The notes beneath the pieces were generated by a model. The model was not told where the DNA came from and ran no database searches. It was given only the letters and a program-made list of their open reading frames with translations. From Lineus longissimus (Eukaryota > Nemertea > Pilidiophora > Heteronemertea > Lineidae), in contig NC_088324.1 of assembly GCF_910592395.1 (NCBI RefSeq), positions 13,604,953-13,668,952 of the forward strand: a stretch of 64,000 bases of DNA, written 5' to 3'. The position numbers and the translations under genes were made by a program. Shown piece by piece: positions 1 through 12,819 of the stretch (its first letter is position 1; every line of letters begins with the position of its first letter).

Positions 1-1085
1 CATGCAGACCAGACAAATCACCTAACTTCTAAATCAACCAGTCAAAAGAAAGAATCACACCAAGAGTTCATCCTGCACATACAACTCTTCACATAATATT
101 CATATTATAATCAGGTGTGATTTAAAGTTTCTGCAAATATACAAATTTATCAAGTGAAGACTGGGTACAGGTGGGAAAACAGACTTGTACACAAAGCAAG
201 CATGAAAGTCATGCCACCATGGTGACGACGTTCAAAACCTATCAAGAGCGATAATCTCACTGCTAACAAACTTTACATCTACGAGATATACTGTCTGTCA
301 GATCAGACAGACGGGACTCTGTTAAACTACATAGTTAATCTGACTCCTCCGGTTCCTGTCTAGACTACCTTTAACAAAACAAACATTCTGCAAGACATTA
401 TCCAGAATCAAAATCAACAGAATTCAGATGGTGATGTCCCAATTAAAAGGTCACGGACCTGTACAAACAAAGTAACTGTTTATGAACATGTAGGCCTGTG
501 TACAAACAAAAGAAGTTGTCTGATAATGGCAGGAAAGCACACAACCTGCCTCAGCAAACATTTACTAAACTATCCGTGGGAACAGTTGGTCGAATTAACA
601 GTCAGTGACACACAGATATGACAGGTTGGTATACTGCCAACACATCAAACTAAAATACTGCCAATAGAAAATTTGTGATTTTATAGATCACAATATATGA
701 GTACCCTATCTAACCATTTTAGCAAGAATTAATATATTATTTCCTGACATAGGTCATCCAACCAATTGAAACATTTCATTCCATTTTGATTTATAGGTTG
801 TGTTAAAAAAACTAAATCATTTCAGAAAACAATGCACAGTCCAAAGTTTTTTTGAACATGATCCATTTTGAGTATCATTTGAAGGCAAATGTCACTATTT
901 CTTTCCTCTCATTTTAAAATGTGAGAAAATGTCTCTTCACCAACTTCTGTGAACAAAAGAGTTAATCATTCGGTGAGAGTTAGGCACCAATAAATGAGGG
1001 CTTGAGAAAATAGAGAGGTTTATCCCTAAATGATGTAGCGCACCTTAAGTAAACAGAATGAAAAGAAGCCACAAGATATCATCGT

Positions 1086-1197
1086 TGGGTGACATGAATA
1101 ATGATTAATACCTTACACTTCCATGTTAACTGAAAAACCTTGTGTAAATAAATACATAAGTTTTCAGTTAAGGTACTATCTTTATTCATATCACCCA
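1086..1197. mobile_element. Short inverted-repeat element (MITE-like hairpin)
   Basis: The left arm starts TGGGTGACATGAATAA and the right arm ends TTATTCATATCACCCA, which is its reverse complement with one mismatch. Pairing resumes further in (TACCTTA and AACTGAAAA against TTTTCAGTT and AAGGTA), with a 13-base insertion in the left arm. The whole element could fold into one long imperfect hairpin with a loop near 1135-1165. No transposase gene is present, as expected for a MITE. No clear target duplication was seen, so the family is not assigned. Confidence 0.6.
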
Positions 1198-1344
1198 TTG
1201 TCTACTTGGCCAAAAGTCATTGGGACGGTTTAAAATACAATTTAAATATTTCAGCAAAGTAATTTATTAGTCATGGTCGAATGAGCCAACTCTTCAAATA
1301 GAACAAATGAGACGCTGACCACTTTTGCACATAACACACAAAGA

Positions 1345-1530
1345 TTCAACCATCAGAACTTACTGCTGATATAACATGTGTATGTGAAACAGCCTTCAAC
1401 CATCAGAACTTACTGCTGATATAACATGTGTATGTGAAACAGCCTTCAACCATCAGAACTTACTGCTGATATAACGTGTTTATATCAGAACTTACTGCTG
1501 ATATAACATGTGTATGTGAAACAGCCTTCA
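1345..1530. repeat. 50-bp tandem repeat, about 3.7 copies
   Basis: Units begin TTCAACCATCAGAACTTACT at 1345, 1395 and 1445, giving an exact 50-bp period. The third copy is cut short and a fourth, starting within the unit at about 1484, runs to about 1530. Copies are nearly identical, so the array is young. Each unit contains ATCAG and CTGAT separated by nine bases, a small potential hairpin. Confidence 0.85.
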
Positions 1531-2124
1531 CACTGCCTCAACTACCTGCCTACTGGTAATCAACTGCAATTAACCATAATGCAAAAAGTTCTCATAAGTT
1601 CCAAAAGTCATGTTTCACCAGGAAGACAAATCAGCAGTGATTTGCCTATTCAAATGCCGACTGGTCCCAAAATAATTGGAATTCACATTCAGTATGGCTC
1701 CAGGCCAACCACAATGTTTTTGCCGCCACAGAGATTACTTTTGACGTGGGTTTTCCCCTGTTTGATATATTGACCTATCATCTGGCACCAAGCATGGCCT
1801 GCGATTAGACATCTTTCCTGACATCGCTCCAACATCATGTCTTCAAAAATGATCAACAGGTGAAAACAATACATAAGGAAGCAACTGTTCCTACTCATGC
1901 TATACTATCAATGATCATACAGTTGCCCTAAAAAAAGGATACAGCAAAAGCAAACAAAGGTTACATGCTGGATAATGATGATAAGACCACGTCTAGTTTT
2001 AAAACATAAAATTACAAGACGCTTTTAATATCACAATTTTGTCAAATGTCAACTATATCCTTTTTAAGATTTTACAAAAATATATGATAATAATTAACTA
2101 ATTGACCGTCAAGTAATCATTATG

Positions 2125-5100
2125 TTAGTGGCAGTGTTCATTGACATCCACCACTATTGCTTTTTTCCATCCGAAAACAAAATATCCTCCTCCTGCTCCT
2201 AGCGCCACCGCTAGACAAAGCCAGATGTTATACGTCATGAATATCAACATCAGGAAATAACTCATGACAACTTGTACAATGTGGAGTAACGTCTGGAGGA
2301 AGTGCGGCCAGCTGCACAACTTTGCTCTGAAATGACGAGAAGACATGTCTAGGCCAACATAGTTAACTGTTACACATACATCACATGTATCAAGTAGGTT
2401 TACACAGTAGAACCATCCACATGATTTTGTGAAGAAAAATTAGGCTGACTTTTCTAGGGTTTTGTCAAACTTCTGAAAACAGAGCCAAATCACTTGCAAA
2501 TGCTTGTTTTAAAGAAATTATAGGCAGGGTCCAGTTCACCCACATACCAAACCAGTCTTGATCAACATATTAAGGGTACAATGGTATATAGTAGAATAGA
2601 ACAAATGGCTTCTGGTTGGGTTTTTGCCCGGTCAAATGTATTTAAATATATACAGTGCACATACATGTAAAGCCGAAATTAAAAAATTATTGATTGAAAA
2701 GCATGTTTGCCTTTGGTCCAACCCATACTTACTGTGCTACTTTATGTGTTTCCATGATCATGGCATCATGTGACGAGGTTGAATTACTGTTGGGGACTGG
2801 GTATGAATTGTAACGCATATGTACATTATACTTCCTCAACAAATGCTCCCGCAATACCTTGAGACCTTCATAGAGTATGGCGAAGAAGAAGATACCAAGA
2901 CAGGACCCTATCAATTCTGAAAAGAAACAAGGAAGCTTTTTATGTCAGTGGCATTACACAAAAAGGTCAGCAGAGCTCCTAAAAAGGTGTTGGGGAATGT
3001 AAATTATATACTTTTTATGCTTCTTTAACCATCAGGCAGGAAATTGTACCGATTTTCCTGAAATAAGAAACGGAACATACCCAATTCAAACTTGTGTGTG
3101 TGTGTTTGTCTGCCAGGTTCAAGTCTTCAGTAGTTTTTTCCATCTGAGTCGATTATCAATGCACTTCAACAAATAAACACTTGGGATAACATTCTGCCGG
3201 AAAAAAACTTTATGCAAAACTTTACTTTCTTCTTTTAGTCGTATTAATTTCTAGGGGTAAATAAAATTCAAAGGTGGTTGAGCTTCCTGGTCCTAATGAA
3301 TAAGAAACAAGACACTAATCTGTAAACAGGATTTTTTTCTGTTCCTTTTGATCTGTCGCAGTACATTCAAATGGGGGTATAATCCCGGTTCAATGTCTAA
3401 GGTCTGATATATATTTCACGGTTTGTCAGCAATTAAAGAAGGAAAATCCTTTGCTGGAAAAAACTAGGCAAAACAAATATTGAATTACTGGTATTTGCAT
3501 ACTTATTTTCATTTTGGGGCTTTGCGAATTACGGCCTGGCAACAGCCAAAAAATGGTTTCGGCAGCAAAAAGGTTAACTAGGGTTGAACTTCCTGGTCCT
3601 GTGAGCTGGTGGCCTAAATTCTAATTTTTTTCCAGTAAGTAAATTACATTCAAATGGGTTGAACTTCCCGGTCCAAAGAGCTGGAGGCTTCCAGACCCTC
3701 AATAGACATGCCTTGTAAATGGGGAGAATTATATTCTAAAATTTAGACTGTTTTTGTCCTTAGACATTAAGGGCCGAATTTACGAAGGGTGTTTAAGAGT
3801 AAGACGCGTGTAAATTCTACATAATCAGTTTCAGGGCCTAATGCGGTTTTCATGAAGAAACCCTGCAAGGCCCTGACTCTGTCTATTCAGACATTAAACA
3901 CTGTTTTAAGCTAAACACCCTTTGTAAATTCGGCCCTAAGTGTTGGATGAAAAGCATCAGGAGTGGCCAAACAACACCCTCTTGCCACGTCATTAGTGAA
4001 CCATTCATGGCCTTGTGTTGCTGCTCTGACAAGTTAAATTCATGATTAGTGATGAGGTGTACATGTAGATGCTTGACCTTTAAGAATTGAGGTCAAAATG
4101 AAAAAGGTGTCGATGCTTTGAGAGGGGGAAGGTATAAGGTACAAGTGTGATTCTCGCATCAGTTGAAATGTGTCAAAAACACCTTTTCCGCAAATGAAAA
4201 AAAGCCAGCAGTACTTTTATCATATAAATCTCATTGAATGATTAAATGAGTCATTTATAAACCCATGAGAACAATCACAACAAGAAAAACCTGTTAATCA
4301 CCATAGCACAGTATACTTCTTCCGTAATACTACAGAACTATTCAGTATCATATTGTGAATGAAGTCAGAAATGACAGGTGTAAATTTGTCTTCATATTGA
4401 TTATTGTACATCACACTGAAAGTAATATTTCGGCTTTGGCCACGTATAACCATATGACTGCTCTTAACTTATTAATATTACATTTAATCACTTGAATACT
4501 GTACCTGCAATTTGAAATTCACAATCATCTAAAAAGAATTTCCCACTTAAAATTACTGAGATACAGAGTGGGACAGCTCCCAATAAACCTATTTTACTTG
4601 AATTTATATTATAAGGCGTTGCAAGTGCAATAACAACGCCCTCAAAAGTTCTCTACATGAGGTGAGATTCTTGGACTTGGTTCTCCAACCAAACAGAAAG
4701 ACACAGGACACTTTTTACAACATGTATGCGACTTACCTCCGACATTTGTAATCTTCCATTGTTGGAACAGTACAGTTTCTTCCACACCAGTGTGGAAGTA
4801 CATCTGAAATATGATTACACACACTCTAAGACAGACTTTAGGCAGGAGGAAAGAGGATCAAATTGGTGGTCTTCAGACAACTAATATCAACTTAGGGGAT
4901 GTAGTCGCATGTGAATCAGCAACGGATATTCCTTTTACAAGCGTGAATAGTTTCAATGTACAATGTACTGTGAGTGTGTGAATGAAGAGACCACGAACGG
5001 CAACTTTGGTGTATGTTCTTTGACCTGACACGGCTACTGATTTAGATAGATAGACTTCCTCACTATAAAATGAGCTCAACCATAGAAAATGGCCTAACAT

Positions 5101-5812
5101 TTTGAGGAATGTCAAAACCTATCAACATGACCATTCGTTAGAAATCTTTCTATTCGCTTTCATATTTATTTGGTTAAATTATAGATTTGAAGTACATCTC
5201 TAAATGGTTGCTTAAAAATAACAGGCTTACCTTCATCATCATCATACTCATACCACTGTGGTTCATCATGCTGTGGTCCATACCAGTGTGGTTCATCATG
5301 CTGTGGTCCATACCAGTGTGGTTCATCGTGCTGTGGTCCATTGGCATCCCTGTGGTCATGTGACCCTGAATGAAATATTTTTCTCAAATCTGAGTGCGTT
5401 ACAACCAAGCTTGGGCTCACCAGTCCGACTCTCAGAGTCATACCTATAGATCCATGTACTTGATTGGGACCAACGTTTACGAAAACGTCGCGTCTCGTCA
5501 CGTTACAGTAATGTAAAATGGATGGTGACGTGACGACGGCCAACACTTCGTCATGTAAACGTTGTTCCCAATCAAGTGCATGAATCTATAGTGTAAAGTC
5601 GTGGGTTTGACTGATCCCTGTTCAGGCCACTTCCTCAAATAATCATGAAGAACCATAAACATATATACTGGTATGTAATTAAACAGCTTTGTAAGAATTA
5701 CCAGATTACCCCCCCCCCCCCTCCCATGGCTATCCCATAAACCAAGAAACCAAAAAAGCGGTACAAGATTTGATTCATAACCAGAACTCACCATCTCACC
5801 CATCTTATCCAT
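2125..5812 (-). CDS. SLC31A1: High-affinity copper transporter CTR1 (SLC31A1)
   Basis: Copper importer of the plasma membrane; the family works as a homotrimer that moves Cu(I) through a methionine-lined pore. Five coding exons on the minus strand: 5812-5792, 5365-5231, 4803-4737, 2916-2733, 2326-2125; phases agree and give 202 aa (human has 190). Residues 1-52 are an extracellular Met/His-rich domain with three 10-residue repeats and a run MSMMMMK. TM1 lies at about 76-96. TM2 has the pore motif MLIFM (M162, M166) followed by TYN. TM3 has GAGGG (G179-G183). The protein ends in HCH, the copper-binding tail seen in vertebrate CTR1. The ATG at 5812 is the first in frame after a stop and has G at +4; the upstream hydrophobic stretch in the same frame lacks an ATG. 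Intron 1 carries a MITE and intron 3 another. Assignment is very secure. Confidence 0.95.
3270..3700. repeat. Repeated motif cluster in SLC31A1 intron 3
   Basis: Close variants of GGTTGAACTTCCTGGTCC occur at about 3273, 3583 and 3657, and the last is preceded by ACATTCAAATGGG, which recurs at about 3362. The copies differ in spacing, so this looks like overlapping fragments of a dispersed repeat rather than a clean tandem array. The stretch TTCGGCAGCAAAAAGGTTAA near 3557 resembles the end of the element at 13266-13512. Confidence 0.45.
3771..3936. mobile_element. MITE, PIF/Harbinger-like, in SLC31A1 intron 3
   Basis: Terminal inverted repeats of about 25 bp: the left end GGGCCGAATTTACGAAGGGT matches the reverse complement of the right end ACCCTTTGTAAATTCGGCCC with one mismatch. 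TAA flanks both ends, consistent with the 3-bp TWA target duplication of PIF/Harbinger elements. Internally, CAGGGCC pairs with GGCCCTG and GGTTT with AAACC, so most of the 166 bp could fold into a hairpin. No coding capacity. Confidence 0.75.
5258..5347 (-). repeat. SLC31A1: 30-nt in-frame repeat coding the CTR1 Met/His domain
   Basis: Three consecutive 30-nt units within exon 2 of SLC31A1 encode the decapeptide [10 protein letters not shown] with small changes (the first has ST for SM, the last ends NHSG). Each unit supplies methionines and two histidines of the kind that bind Cu(I) in the CTR1 ectodomain. The near identity at nucleotide level points to recent expansion. Confidence 0.85.
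5444..5591. mobile_element. MITE with long terminal inverted repeats in SLC31A1 intron 1
   Basis: The left arm CTATAGATCCATGTACTTGA continues to about 5480 and is the near-perfect reverse complement of the right arm ending at 5591 (TCAAGTGCATGAATCTATAG). About 36 bp pair with few mismatches, including AACGTTTAC against GTAAACGTT. Length is 148 bp with no coding capacity. TATA bases at both ends would fit a TA target site, so a Tc1/mariner-type MITE is possible, but this is not proven. Confidence 0.75.
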
Positions 5813-6775
5813 CTCAATTTTGAATTCTTTATACTGCTTTAATCCGCCAAATTCCAAGCCCCGCAAGATGACAAAGACTAGCAACAGGGCTACAACCAGG
5901 GAAGACAAACTGAAGCGAGTGAGGTATCCACGAAACAGTCTGCCTGATCTAATTGACGTATCCTACCTACAAATGGATAGAAAAGGAAAAGAATGAACTG
6001 AATGTCTGAATACATGAGATGAAAGTTTGATTCGACGGGGCATCCCAAACCTATATTAGTATTAGGCCTAGGCCCCAAGCCAGGGTATTGGTATATACCA
6101 ATACCAGTGGCATTACCATATTGACTGAATGGAACTCTACTCTCTCACTCAAGACGCCTTGAAGCTCAGTCTTCAGACTCACTGCAGGAACCAAAAATTG
6201 AACTTGACTTTGTGAATAAGTAATGCGAAGATTTACACTAAGATCCACTATATATTTCTTGTTTACCGCAGATAAATCGACCAAAATTGACCTTGCTTCC
6301 TCCTTCTTCCGACTTTCACTGTACTGTGTGTATGGTGGTGCAGGGCACCTGTCAATCCGGTTTCAGGTGTCCTATCTTTCGTAAGATGTAGTGTATCGTG
6401 TACTAGCGCATAAGAACAAAGTCAATCCTAGGTCGGGGTAGAGGTTCGGTACGTTGTTTGTGTACCTACAATGTTTGTCAAGGGGGGCATCTCAAAAATT
6501 TTGTCAAATTTCTTATGTTTTGTAGAATCTCTTTCAATGCACTCACTGACTGGGTCCTGGTGTTTTATTGGCAATTATCAGGACCATGAATGTGACGATG
6601 CATTGTGGTACTCTGGCATAATCAGGAGCTTGTCAATGTGATAGCTAATCAATGTTATCCCAAGCCTTCCTTGGGCAGGACACTTTACCAAGGTTGAGAT
6701 CTTTTGATGGTTTAAAGAGTGTTGGCCATAAAGGAACTTCTGACAACAGAATAAGATTCAAAGAACATTTATATT
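5813..6775. other. Intergenic: SLC31A1 upstream region to WDR31 3' end
   Basis: This interval should contain the SLC31A1 promoter and any 5' UTR exon, read on the minus strand. No TATA box or confident metal-response element was identified. A stretch near 6665-6700 (CCTTGGGCAGGACACTTTACC) resembles the tail core of tRNA-derived SINEs and is probably a decayed copy. Nothing else is recognisable. Confidence 0.4.
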
Positions 6776-6789
6776 CTGCAAAATGAATT

Positions 6790-6795
6790 CTTTAT
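6790..6795 (-). terminator. WDR31: Poly(A) signal of WDR31
   Basis: TTTATT on the plus strand reads AATAAA on the minus strand. It lies about 1.2 kb downstream of the WDR31 stop codon (7974-7972). Other TTTATT or TTTAAT sites lie nearer the gene, so an earlier end is possible. Confidence 0.4.
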
Positions 6796-7971
6796 TCAAA
6801 ATAAATCACAACTGTAGGCCTTCTAAATAAGAACACAATCTAACTGAGGTTTACTAGCTTAATCTGCAAGACAAATAAATCTCTCCTCATCAATATGATA
6901 GGCTCAATACAACTGAATGTCAAACATTGTACATGATTTTTTGTAAGTTGAGAGGACAGATCATATTCATACAGTACAAATACAATAAATAAGATAAAAT
7001 TTCTTAAATAGCGCTTTTTATAATGTGCAACATTCTCAAAGCACTTTACATTTATTACAATGGTATACTCCATGGCAAAGTGCACCCCTTGATCCAATAT
7101 GTGCACCCCACTAACTGACATTATTACAAATATAAACTGGCTAAATTTCAGTATCATAACATACTTGAAACAGTAACAGTACTACACATACAACTGGGAG
7201 ACAAACAAATATGTTCATACACACATGTATAACAGTATAATCTACTGGCTGAGAAAAGCAAACACTTCTAACAGCCTTTTCCAATTCATCCAATATCCAG
7301 GTTAGACAGAAAAAAAATCTTTGTTTAGAGCTAAAAATGTGTTACTTGACAATCACCCCTCAACTCAATAATCATTCAGTCAAACGAAATATAATTTGAG
7401 CAAAACAAATATAGACATAAAACTACAGAATTATAAATACTTTAAAAGTATAACAAGCTTGAAGCAAACTCACACTTGGACGGGAAATCATTGCACACAA
7501 ATATAAAACACGGCCACTTTTGTGCCGATTACAAGTAAGGACTCGGTCCACCCACATGCCAGAGTGCATGTTCCTGTCGATCAGAACAGCTATATGTAAA
7601 ACTATACTCTCCGGCCAGGCCACTGAGATCTGAATTGCAGAACCTCATCGTTGAACCAAGATTCAAGAAATCTATATATGGGATCTGAACCATTTCCATC
7701 AGTTATCACAGACCTCACTTTTCCAGAAGTACACCAAAAGGCAAAACCAAGTAGAGTATCACCAGTCATTCAAACTTCTACTGTTCGGCAGCTCCCATTA
7801 GAAGATTGCACCAGCTGATGAGAGTCCTTGGAGGTATCTTTGAGGCTCCTGTCCTCGGCCCCTCAAACTCTGAGAAGGTTGTCCTGGACGTGCCAACCTT
7901 GGAGACACTGTAATCGGAGTCACAGTACTAGGAAACCTCGCAAGTTTTCAAATCAAAATCAGCATTATCCC

Positions 7972-10961
<2,990 letters not shown>

Positions 10962-11054
10962 GCGTCTAAAATAATTCATTTTCGTTTGTTGACAGTGGTT
11001 TTCATGGAAATGTGGAATGTTTTTCGTAAAATGCTAAATTGTGGTACTAATAAT

Positions 11055-11290
11055 CATTCTCCAAGCGTCGTCAAAGGTGATTATCGTTGCAAAGCCTCAC
11101 TCGACCTACTGTCTCTGCTACAGTTGGCGTGCAACATTCTCCAAGCGTCGTCAAAGGTGCTCATAGTCGCGAAGCCCCACTCAACCTACTATCTCTGCTA
11201 CAGTTGGCTCGCAACATTCTCCAAGCGTGGTCAATGATGACCATTGTCGCTAAACCTGTCTCACTCGACCTATGTGACAATTTCAGCGGG
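11055..11290. repeat. 80-bp tandem repeat upstream of WDR31, about 2.8 copies
   Basis: The phrase CATTCTCCAAGCGTCGTCAA recurs at 11055, 11135 and 11215, exactly 80 bp apart; the third copy diverges after about 20 bp but still shares CACTCGACCTA. Units also share CTCTGCTACAGTTGGC. The array lies between the WDR31 first coding exon (ATG at 10961, minus strand) and the probable shared promoter at 11345-11420, so it may fall in the 5' UTR or first intron of WDR31. The open frames seen across it are most likely chance. Confidence 0.8.
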
Positions 11291-11344
11291 TGCATGTAAA
11301 TTGGACATTTGGCCCGGCGGCGAGGTTTTTACAGGTAGGTTCGT

Positions 11345-11420
11345 ACCAGCCAATCAGAGCTCAGTAACTTCGCCTGACGTCATCAAGTAAGAAACGCACG
11401 TGTTGTTACTATGTAAACAA
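11345..11420. promoter_or_regulatory. Probable bidirectional promoter elements, WDR31/ABHD14A
   Basis: Four recognisable sites lie within about 70 bp between two head-to-head genes: a CCAAT box at 11350, a perfect CRE palindrome TGACGTCA at 11375-11382, an E-box CACGTG at 11397-11402, and GTTACTATGTAAAC at 11405-11418. The last matches the RFX X-box consensus GTHNYYATRRNAAC at 13 of 14 positions. X-boxes drive ciliary genes, and WDR31 is one. No transcript start can be seen from sequence alone. Confidence 0.5.
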
Positions 11421-12786
11421 GATCAGCGATGCACATTGACAAATGGTGCGAGTTCGAATCTCGGAGTCGGAAGGACCCAAAAAATTATGCACTTTTTGTT
11501 TTTATTGCTTTTTTTTCATTTACTTAACCCTCGTTTTTTTTTTGATTTTTGTCTAGCGTAACCAACTGTCTTTCATGGAAGAATAGTCACTGTAAGAATT
11601 ATTCAGGAAGAAATGTATAATATTTGGGTTTTTTCGTGATTGTCCGGCCCAATTGGCAATATTGCCATTTGGGATGGTGAACAGAGCTAGGATAGGAGCA
11701 AATGCGACGCTTATGATTTATTTAAAGAAACAAAATGCCCGATTTAACATCCTGCAGAATCAGGGGGGGGAATTGTGCGTTTCCAGTGATATACGACACA
11801 AATGGGTTGTCATTATGCATTCACTTTGGAAACGCATTTTAAAATAGATGTTACGTCCTGTTAATGGGGCACGTCATCATCGCGTACACTTGGGAAAACT
11901 CCCTAACGAGACCAAAGGAATGTTGGGTACTTTCAGAGGTAGCGGCACACCAATTTTCTTTGCAAAAAAATCTGAATTTCTTCCGAATTTATCGCCGTAA
12001 AAGGTAAATAAAGCTATATTTTCAATAACCGATCCCGTATTCCAGGTCAATAAAATCCTTCTTTCAAAATAATTTCAATGACCAAGCAGAAAATGGAGGA
12101 TTTGGCCTATTTACTTGGTAATTCTTTCATAGAAATAACTCCATTTTCGACAGCTCCCGAATGCACCAATCTTTTCGTTGTGTTGTCCAGCTTTCCGAAC
12201 ACTACCAGTTTAGTGTCACTCTATGTCACCATACCAGTTAGTTGGAGACCACCCAGGAGAACATACTGAGAAGTTTGGCCAGTGGTAACAGAAACTTGCC
12301 TTGGTCCACGTCGTCTACTCACTGTGTTGTCTGTGTGCTTGTTGAAACTTGGTGTCTTTGTCTGTTTGTACATTCAATGATAAATAACATTCCTTCTCCA
12401 TCTTCATTCATGCCACCTGGACACCGGAAGGCATAATCACCTTTATCCAGCTGTTACAGACCTCTTTTGTAAGCATAACAACTGGGCCAGCATCTGTATG
12501 TTTTGTGTTGGTATTTAGTCATAGTGTTTTGAAGTTGTGCAAGCCATCAAGTATTTCGTAGAAGCAGAATTTGTTTGTGTCAACTTTTTGTAAGTGTTTA
12601 TTCAAGCAGTTTTAGACTAGGCAGATCAGTTATCATCAAACATTATATTGGTAGGTTTATGACAGATTAGATCAGTACTAGAATGAAGGCCATGCCTGAA
12701 ATGAACCTGCCCTGCAGGGTTGCAGACTTTGCTTATGAATTCTATTTTTTGAATGCTGATTTTTGACATGATTTTATATTTCACAG
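11421..12786. other. Intergenic / ABHD14A 5' region
   Basis: No coding exon is recognised. A splice acceptor at 12786 (TTTCACAG) precedes the first ABHD14A coding exon, so at least one non-coding upstream exon of that gene should lie here or further left. CGAGTTCGAATCTCG at about 11451 has a perfect tRNA T-loop but no matching acceptor stem or A box, so it is not called as a tRNA. Confidence 0.4.
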
Positions 12787-12819
12787 GTTATTTTACTGAT
12801 AGTGAAGAGGTTTTGTACT

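Larger units (their letters stand above)
1..2124. other. Non-coding flank and SLC31A1 3' UTR
   Basis: No coding exon is recognisable here. The part next to 2125 is expected to be the 3' UTR of the minus-strand SLC31A1 gene. Read on the minus strand, an ATTAAA-type signal lies at about 2023-2028 and an AATAAA at about 1264, either of which could end the transcript. The stretch also holds a 112-bp inverted repeat (1086-1197) and a 50-bp tandem repeat (1345-1530), listed separately. The remainder is AT-rich unique-looking sequence. Confidence 0.5.

Noticed and set aside
5166-5546. 126-codon minus-strand open frame overlapping the CTR1 Met-rich exon
   Set aside because: It is a shifted frame through the 30-nt repeat and the adjacent MITE. 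The correct frame gives the Met/His domain and splices in phase.
5498-5908. Possible N-terminal hydrophobic extension of SLC31A1
   Set aside because: The frame is continuous with the start exon but begins at TTG; no in-frame ATG lies between the stop near 5963 and the ATG at 5812.
11440-11480. tRNA gene suggested by a perfect T-loop (GAGTTCGAATCTC)
   Set aside because: The T stem is only four pairs, and neither an A box nor a pairing acceptor stem is found upstream.
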